Source of the DNA: an uncultured Oscillospiraceae bacterium
GTDB taxonomy: Bacteria; Bacillota; Clostridia; Oscillospirales; Ruminococcaceae
Reading direction: 5' to 3'
Assembly: GCA_905212515.1 (NCBI GenBank)
Contig: CAJMEU010000106.1
Coordinates: 1 to 10,275 of the forward strand
DNA length: 10,275 nt
Part shown: one piece after another, positions 6,857 through 10,275 of the stretch
Numbering within the stretch: the first letter of the stretch is position 1
How the letters are laid out: each line of letters opens with the position of its first letter
Position numbers and translations under genes: made by a program
Notes under the pieces: model-generated
Told to the model about the DNA's origin: nothing
Seen by the model: only the letters and a program-made list of their open reading frames with translations
The model's database searches: none

Positions 6857-8281
6857 ATGGATAAACGCGGATTTATGGGCGATATGATCCTGACGGAGCT
6901 GGAGGACATCGTGGGGCGGGAGAACGTGTCCACCAGCGAGAGCGAGAAGCTTACTTACGGCGTGGATTATTTCTGGATCAGCCGCATGTGGGCCGACCGC
7001 GGCCGCCGCCCGCCCCAGGCGGACTACATTGTGCGCCCGGGCAGCAGTGAGGAAGTGGCGAAAATTTTGAAGCTCGCCAATTACTACAAGATCCCCGTGC
7101 ACACCTGGGGCGGCGGCAGCGGCAGCCAGGGCGGCGCCCTGCCCATGGCCGGCGGCATCATGATGGACCTGAAGCGCATGTGCCGCCTGATCGAGATTGA
7201 CGAGGAGAGCCGCACCATCACCGCCGAGGCGGGCATGGTGTTCCAGCAGCTGGAATGGTACGCCAACGAAAAGGGCTACTCCTGCATGCACATCCCCTCC
7301 TGCCTCACCTGCGGCACCATCGGCGGCGCGCTGGCCCACCGGGGCATCGGCATTATGTCCACCAAGTACGGCAAAATCGACGACCAATGCATCACCATGG
7401 AGGTGGTGCTGCCGAACGGCGACATCATCAACACCCTGCCCGTGCCCAAACACGCGGCCGGGCCCGACCTGAACCAGATTTTCATCGGCAGCGAGGGCAC
7501 GCTGGGCGTGATGACCAAGGCCACCTTCAAGCTGTTCGAACTGCCGGAAAACCGCCAGTTCCGCGCCTTTATGTTCCCGGACATGACCGCCGGCTTCGCC
7601 GCCGGGCGCGACATCATGCAGAAGGTGAAACCCTCCATCCTGCGCCTGTTCGACGAGGCCGAGACTACCTCCATCATCAAAAAGATCATCGGCGTGGAGG
7701 AAAAGGGCAGCTTCATGAACCTGGCCCTGGAGGGCGACAAGCGCATCGTGGATATCGAGATGGAGATCGTGTGCGAGATCTGCCAAAAGTACGGCGCCCG
7801 GGACATGGGCAGCGAGTACGGCGAAAAATGGTACGAAAACCGCATCACCTTCTTCTATCCCGGCAACATCATGGATATCCCCCAGATGTTCGGCACCATG
7901 GACACCGTGGCCGACTATCGGCATATCGAGCAGATCTACCGGGCCATGAAGGAGGCCATCGAGACCAACTTCCCGGGTGTGCGCTTCATCGCCCATTGCT
8001 CCCACTGGTACGAGTGGGGTACCATGATCTACGACCGATTCATCCTGGACGACCCGCCCGAGGACCCGGAGGAAGCCATCCGCCTGCACAACCGCATCTG
8101 GAACACCGGCGTGCGCGCGGCCATGGCCCACGGGGGCGTCATCAACGACCACCACGGCATCGGCCTGAAATTGTCCCGCCTGATGAAGGAGCAATACGGC
8201 CCGGCCATGCAGGTGCTGGAAGGGCTGAAAAAAAGCCTGGACCCCAACGGCATCATGAACCCGTACAAACTGGGCTTGTAA
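6857..8281 (+). CDS. VAO-type FAD-linked oxidase/dehydrogenase (GlcD/AGPS-like)
   Basis: This 474-residue flavoprotein has an N-terminal FAD_binding_4 domain: YIVRPGSSEEVAKILKLAN, then the flavin loop WGGGSGSQGG at residues 84-93, CGTIGGALAHRG and IGSEGTLGVMTKATF. The C-terminal FAD-linked oxidase domain ends in LKKSLDPNGIMNPYKLGL. This is the fold of D-lactate and glycolate dehydrogenases (GlcD) and of alkyl-DHAP synthase (AGPS). The catalytic segment reads GGVINDHHGIG with His432-His433. GlcD-type enzymes usually have GEHG there, while AGPS has a His triplet, so the active site leans towards AGPS. SHWYEWG (His383, Tyr385) also recalls AGPS. A Cys trio (143, 149, 152) is unusual. The ATG at 6857 has AGGAG at 6843-6847 and lies 3 nt after the kinase stop. 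With the Fe-S protein and ETF downstream it likely forms an ETF-linked dehydrogenase. The substrate is unknown. Confidence 0.9.
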   Translation: MDKRGFMGDMILTELEDIVGRENVSTSESEKLTYGVDYFWISRMWADRGRRPPQADYIVRPGSSEEVAKILKLANYYKIPVHTWGGGSGSQGGALPMAGGIMMDLKRMCRLIEIDEESRTITAEAGMVFQQLEWYANEKGYSCMHIPSCLTCGTIGGALAHRGIGIMSTKYGKIDDQCITMEVVLPNGDIINTLPVPKHAAGPDLNQIFIGSEGTLGVMTKATFKLFELPENRQFRAFMFPDMTAGFAAGRDIMQKVKPSILRLFDEAETTSIIKKIIGVEEKGSFMNLALEGDKRIVDIEMEIVCEICQKYGARDMGSEYGEKWYENRITFFYPGNIMDIPQMFGTMDTVADYRHIEQIYRAMKEAIETNFPGVRFIAHCSHWYEWGTMIYDRFILDDPPEDPEEAIRLHNRIWNTGVRAAMAHGGVINDHHGIGLKLSRLMKEQYGPAMQVLEGLKKSLDPNGIMNPYKLGL

Positions 8282-8300
8282 GCGGAAGGAGTGGAGAACA

Positions 8301-9383
8301 ATGATCAGCCAGAACGCAAAGAAACACGCGGACGCCTGCCGCTTTTGCTGGATGTGCCGCCATCTGTGCCCGGTGGGCCTGGCGACGGGCAAAGAGATCA
8401 ACACGCCGCGCGCCAAGGGGCTGCTGCTGTCCATGGTGGAGCGGGGCGAGCCCTATACCGCCGACATGGCCCAGGCCATGTACGAATGTATGCTGTGCGA
8501 CGCCTGCACCAACGACTGCGCCACCGGTTTCGAGCCGCCGCTGTTCATCCGCGAGGCGCGCACCCAGGCCGTGGTGGAAGGGCTGACGCCCCGGGCCGTG
8601 CTGGACGTGATGGAAAAAATCGAGGCCACGGGCAATATCTACGGCGCGGCCAGGCCCGCCTTTACCGCGGCGGAGCGGGCCGACACCCTGCTGCTGGTAG
8701 GCGAGGTGGCGGCTTGCAGCCAGCCGGAGATGGCACGCGCGCTGATGAGCCTGCTGCGCAAGGCGGGCGTGGAATTTATGGTGCTGGAGGCAGAGCCGCC
8801 CACGGGCACCATGCTGGGGGACCTGGCGGGCTTTGTGGCCGAGGTGCGGGCCCAGGCAAAGGCGTGCGCGGACGCCGTCAACGCCAGCGGCGCCAAAACC
8901 GTGGTGGTGCTGGACAGCTATGACGCGGTGACGCTGAAGCAGCGATGGCCGGAATGGGGCTGCCCGGCGGAGGCGGAGGTCGTCACCGCCACCAGCTACG
9001 TGGCCGACCTTGTGCGGGCGGGCAGGCTGAAGCCCCGGCAGGTACAGGGCACGGTGTGTTACCACGACGACGCCCGCCTGGCGCGCACCCTGCACGAATT
9101 CGCGCCTGCGCGGGACATCCTGCGGGCCATGGGGCTGGAAGTCAAGGAGATGTTCCAGCATGAAAAACTGGCCAAATGCTGCGGCACGGCCCTGGCCAAC
9201 GCCTATATGCCGGCGATCACCAAACAGACGGCCCGGGGCCGCTGGAATGACTTTTTGCGGGTGGAGGGCGCGCACACGCTGGTGACCAGCTGCCCCGAGA
9301 GCCTGGAGGTGCTGAAGCTGGCCGTGCCCCCGGATCGGGAATTGGCCGACCTGTACACCCTGCTGGACAAGGCCTGCCCATGA
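8301..9383 (+). CDS. (Fe-S)-binding protein with two [4Fe-4S] motifs and CCG domain (GlcF/HdrD-like)
   Basis: This 360-residue protein probably carries electrons between the FAD oxidase and ETF. Two ferredoxin-type motifs are plain: Cys13-16-19-23 (CRFCWMCRHLCP) and Cys63-66-69-73 (CMLCDACTNDC). The C-terminal half holds the cysteine-rich CCG region of GlcF, LldE and HdrB/D proteins. The second copy is intact, with Cys293-Cys294-Gly295 and Cys331 in TSCPES. The first copy looks degraded: the usual HDPC element reads HDDA (255-258), though Cys253 is nearby. No membrane segment is seen, so it should be cytosolic. The ATG at 8301 has GGAAGGAG at 8284-8291 and lies 19 nt after the oxidase stop. 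Its stop overlaps the ETF beta start by 4 nt, supporting a fixed complex. Confidence 0.92.
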   Translation: MISQNAKKHADACRFCWMCRHLCPVGLATGKEINTPRAKGLLLSMVERGEPYTADMAQAMYECMLCDACTNDCATGFEPPLFIREARTQAVVEGLTPRAVLDVMEKIEATGNIYGAARPAFTAAERADTLLLVGEVAACSQPEMARALMSLLRKAGVEFMVLEAEPPTGTMLGDLAGFVAEVRAQAKACADAVNASGAKTVVVLDSYDAVTLKQRWPEWGCPAEAEVVTATSYVADLVRAGRLKPRQVQGTVCYHDDARLARTLHEFAPARDILRAMGLEVKEMFQHEKLAKCCGTALANAYMPAITKQTARGRWNDFLRVEGAHTLVTSCPESLEVLKLAVPPDRELADLYTLLDKACP

Positions 9384-10165
9384 ACCTGCTGGTGTGCGTG
9401 AAATTCGTGCCCGACACCGAGGAAGTGCGCACGGGCGCGGACCACACCCTGGTGCGCGACGCCCGCAGCCAAAAACTGAACCCCGCCGATGAGAGCGCCC
9501 TGGAGGCCGCCCTGCGTCTGGCAGGGCCGGAGGGCGCCGTGACCGTGCTGACCATGGGCGCGCCCTTCTGCCAAACCCCTTTGGGGGAATTGCTGGCCCG
9601 GGGCGCCCGGCGGGCGGTGCTGCTGACGGACAAAGCCCTGGCAGGGTCCGACAGCCTGGCCACGGCCCGCGCCCTGGCCGCGGCCGCCGCGCGCCTTGGC
9701 CCCTTCGACGCCATTTTGTGCGGCCGGCGGGCCCTTGACGGCGAGACGGGCCAGGTGCCGCCGGAACTGGCGGCGCACTTGGACATTCCCTGTGTGACCA
9801 ACGCCACACAGGTGCGGCGGGCAGAGGCCCATCTGATGTGTGCCCGCCTGCTGGAGGAGGAAGAGCAAACGCTGGCCGTGCAGCTGCCGGCTGTGGTGAG
9901 CTTGTGCGAATATGCCTATCCGCTGCGGGCGCCCTCCCTGGCCGGCTATCGGCGGGCGCGGCAGACGCCTGTGGAGGTGCTGGCCGCCGGTGACCTGGGC
10001 CTGGCGCCGGAGGCGTGCGGCTTAGCGGGCTCACCCACGCGGGTGCGGCACATCGCCCCGCAGACGGCGGGCAGGCGGCAGGTGCGGCGCCTGCCTCTCG
10101 ACGGGGCGGCCGAGGTGCTGGCCCGCCTGGTGGCCCAGGCCGGGGGAAAGGGGGCAGGGGCATGA
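9380..10165 (+). CDS. etfB: Electron transfer flavoprotein beta subunit (FixA family)
   Basis: At 261 residues this is a normal ETF beta length. MNLLVCVKFVPDTEEV opens the nucleotide-binding fold. NPADESALEAALRL (residues 34-47), TMGAP, ARGARRAVLLTD, AGSDSLATARALAAA and CGRRALDGETGQVPPELA (114-131) are family hallmarks. With ETF alpha it binds FAD and AMP or a second FAD, and accepts electrons from a partner dehydrogenase. The DGETGQVPP segment differs from the DGDTAQVGPQ form common in well-known ETFs, placing it in a separate subgroup. Whether that subgroup bifurcates electrons cannot be told by eye. Its start overlaps the Fe-S gene stop (ATGA at 9380) and its stop overlaps the next start (ATGA at 10162), so the subunits are probably made in equal amounts. 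Confidence 0.93.
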   Translation: MNLLVCVKFVPDTEEVRTGADHTLVRDARSQKLNPADESALEAALRLAGPEGAVTVLTMGAPFCQTPLGELLARGARRAVLLTDKALAGSDSLATARALAAAAARLGPFDAILCGRRALDGETGQVPPELAAHLDIPCVTNATQVRRAEAHLMCARLLEEEEQTLAVQLPAVVSLCEYAYPLRAPSLAGYRRARQTPVEVLAAGDLGLAPEACGLAGSPTRVRHIAPQTAGRRQVRRLPLDGAAEVLARLVAQAGGKGAGA

Positions 10166-10275
10166 ACGACGTGCTGGCCCTGTGTTTGGACGGCGGCGGG
10201 CAGGATATGGCCCTGGTGGCCGAGGCGGCGCGCCTGGCGGCGCTGGCCGGCGGCCGGGCCGCGGCGCTGGTGCCG
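10162..10275 (+). CDS. etfA: Probable electron transfer flavoprotein alpha subunit, N-terminal 38 residues only
   Basis: The ATG at 10162 overlaps the etfB stop by 4 nt, and the frame stays open to the window end. GGGGGCAGGGG just upstream could serve as a weak ribosome-binding site. The visible 38 residues (MNDVLALCLDGGG, then ALVAEAARLAALAGGRAAALV) match the opening strand-helix-strand of ETF alpha, where a helix such as EEARRLA..GG precedes a hydrophobic strand. No N-terminal ferredoxin-like cysteine motif is present, unlike the long ETF alpha of some lactate dehydrogenase-ETF complexes. The assignment rests mainly on its position after etfB, and the FAD-binding C-terminal domain is outside the window. 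Confidence 0.75.
   Translation, partial: MNDVLALCLDGGGQDMALVAEAARLAALAGGRAAALVP

Noticed and set aside
5966..8434. An 822-codon open frame on the - strand across the kinase and FAD oxidase
   Set aside because: It has the same antisense shadow composition. The + strand genes here have clear catalytic motifs and ribosome-binding sites.
8253..10163. A 636-codon open frame on the - strand across the Fe-S and ETF genes
   Set aside because: It is Pro/Arg/Ala-rich low-complexity translation with no motifs, produced by codon bias on the opposite strand.

Overview
The window is GC-rich, with strong AGGAGG-type ribosome-binding sites, tightly packed genes (several 4-nt ATGA overlaps), a YesN-type AraC response regulator, an RpiR-family regulator and an ETF gene pair. 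Together these suggest a GC-rich anaerobic member of the Clostridia (Bacillota), possibly from gut. No rRNA or other taxonomic marker is present, so this is an inference. I saw no mobile element, tRNA, CRISPR array or phage gene.

Left block (1-2535, + strand): the 3' part of a response regulator (end of a receiver domain plus an AraC-type DNA-binding domain), translationally coupled to a soluble FAD-dependent oxidoreductase. The nucleotide-binding loop of the oxidoreductase is encoded by an abnormal run of G tracts (1374-1409). This block ends at a strong hairpin (2542-2595) that also lies just past the stop of the converging rpiR gene, so it probably serves as a two-way terminator.

Regulatory block (2597-3684): an RpiR-family (HTH + SIS) regulator on the - strand, divergent from a large + strand operon. 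The AT-rich 227-nt spacer holds two well-spaced promoter candidates facing opposite ways. A perfect 7-3-7 palindrome sits at the predicted rpiR transcription start, and a half-matching copy overlaps the -35 and spacer of the operon promoter. This is a credible autoregulation plus operon-control layout.

Operon (3685 to beyond 10275, + strand): an L-fucose/L-arabinose isomerase-like protein, a GatY/KbaY-like class II aldolase, a PfkB-family sugar kinase, a VAO-type FAD-linked oxidase with an AGPS-like His-His motif, a two-cluster [4Fe-4S]/CCG-domain protein, ETF beta, and the first 38 codons of a probable ETF alpha. The first three look like a sugar route (isomerise or bind, phosphorylate, cleave to dihydroxyacetone phosphate plus an aldehyde). 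The last four look like an electron-transfer dehydrogenase complex that passes electrons from a hydroxylated substrate, through flavin and iron-sulfur centres, to ETF. My working model is that the operon degrades a sugar or sugar derivative and oxidises a hydroxy-acid or similar product with ETF as acceptor. The substrate cannot be read from the sequence, and no transporter is seen in the window.
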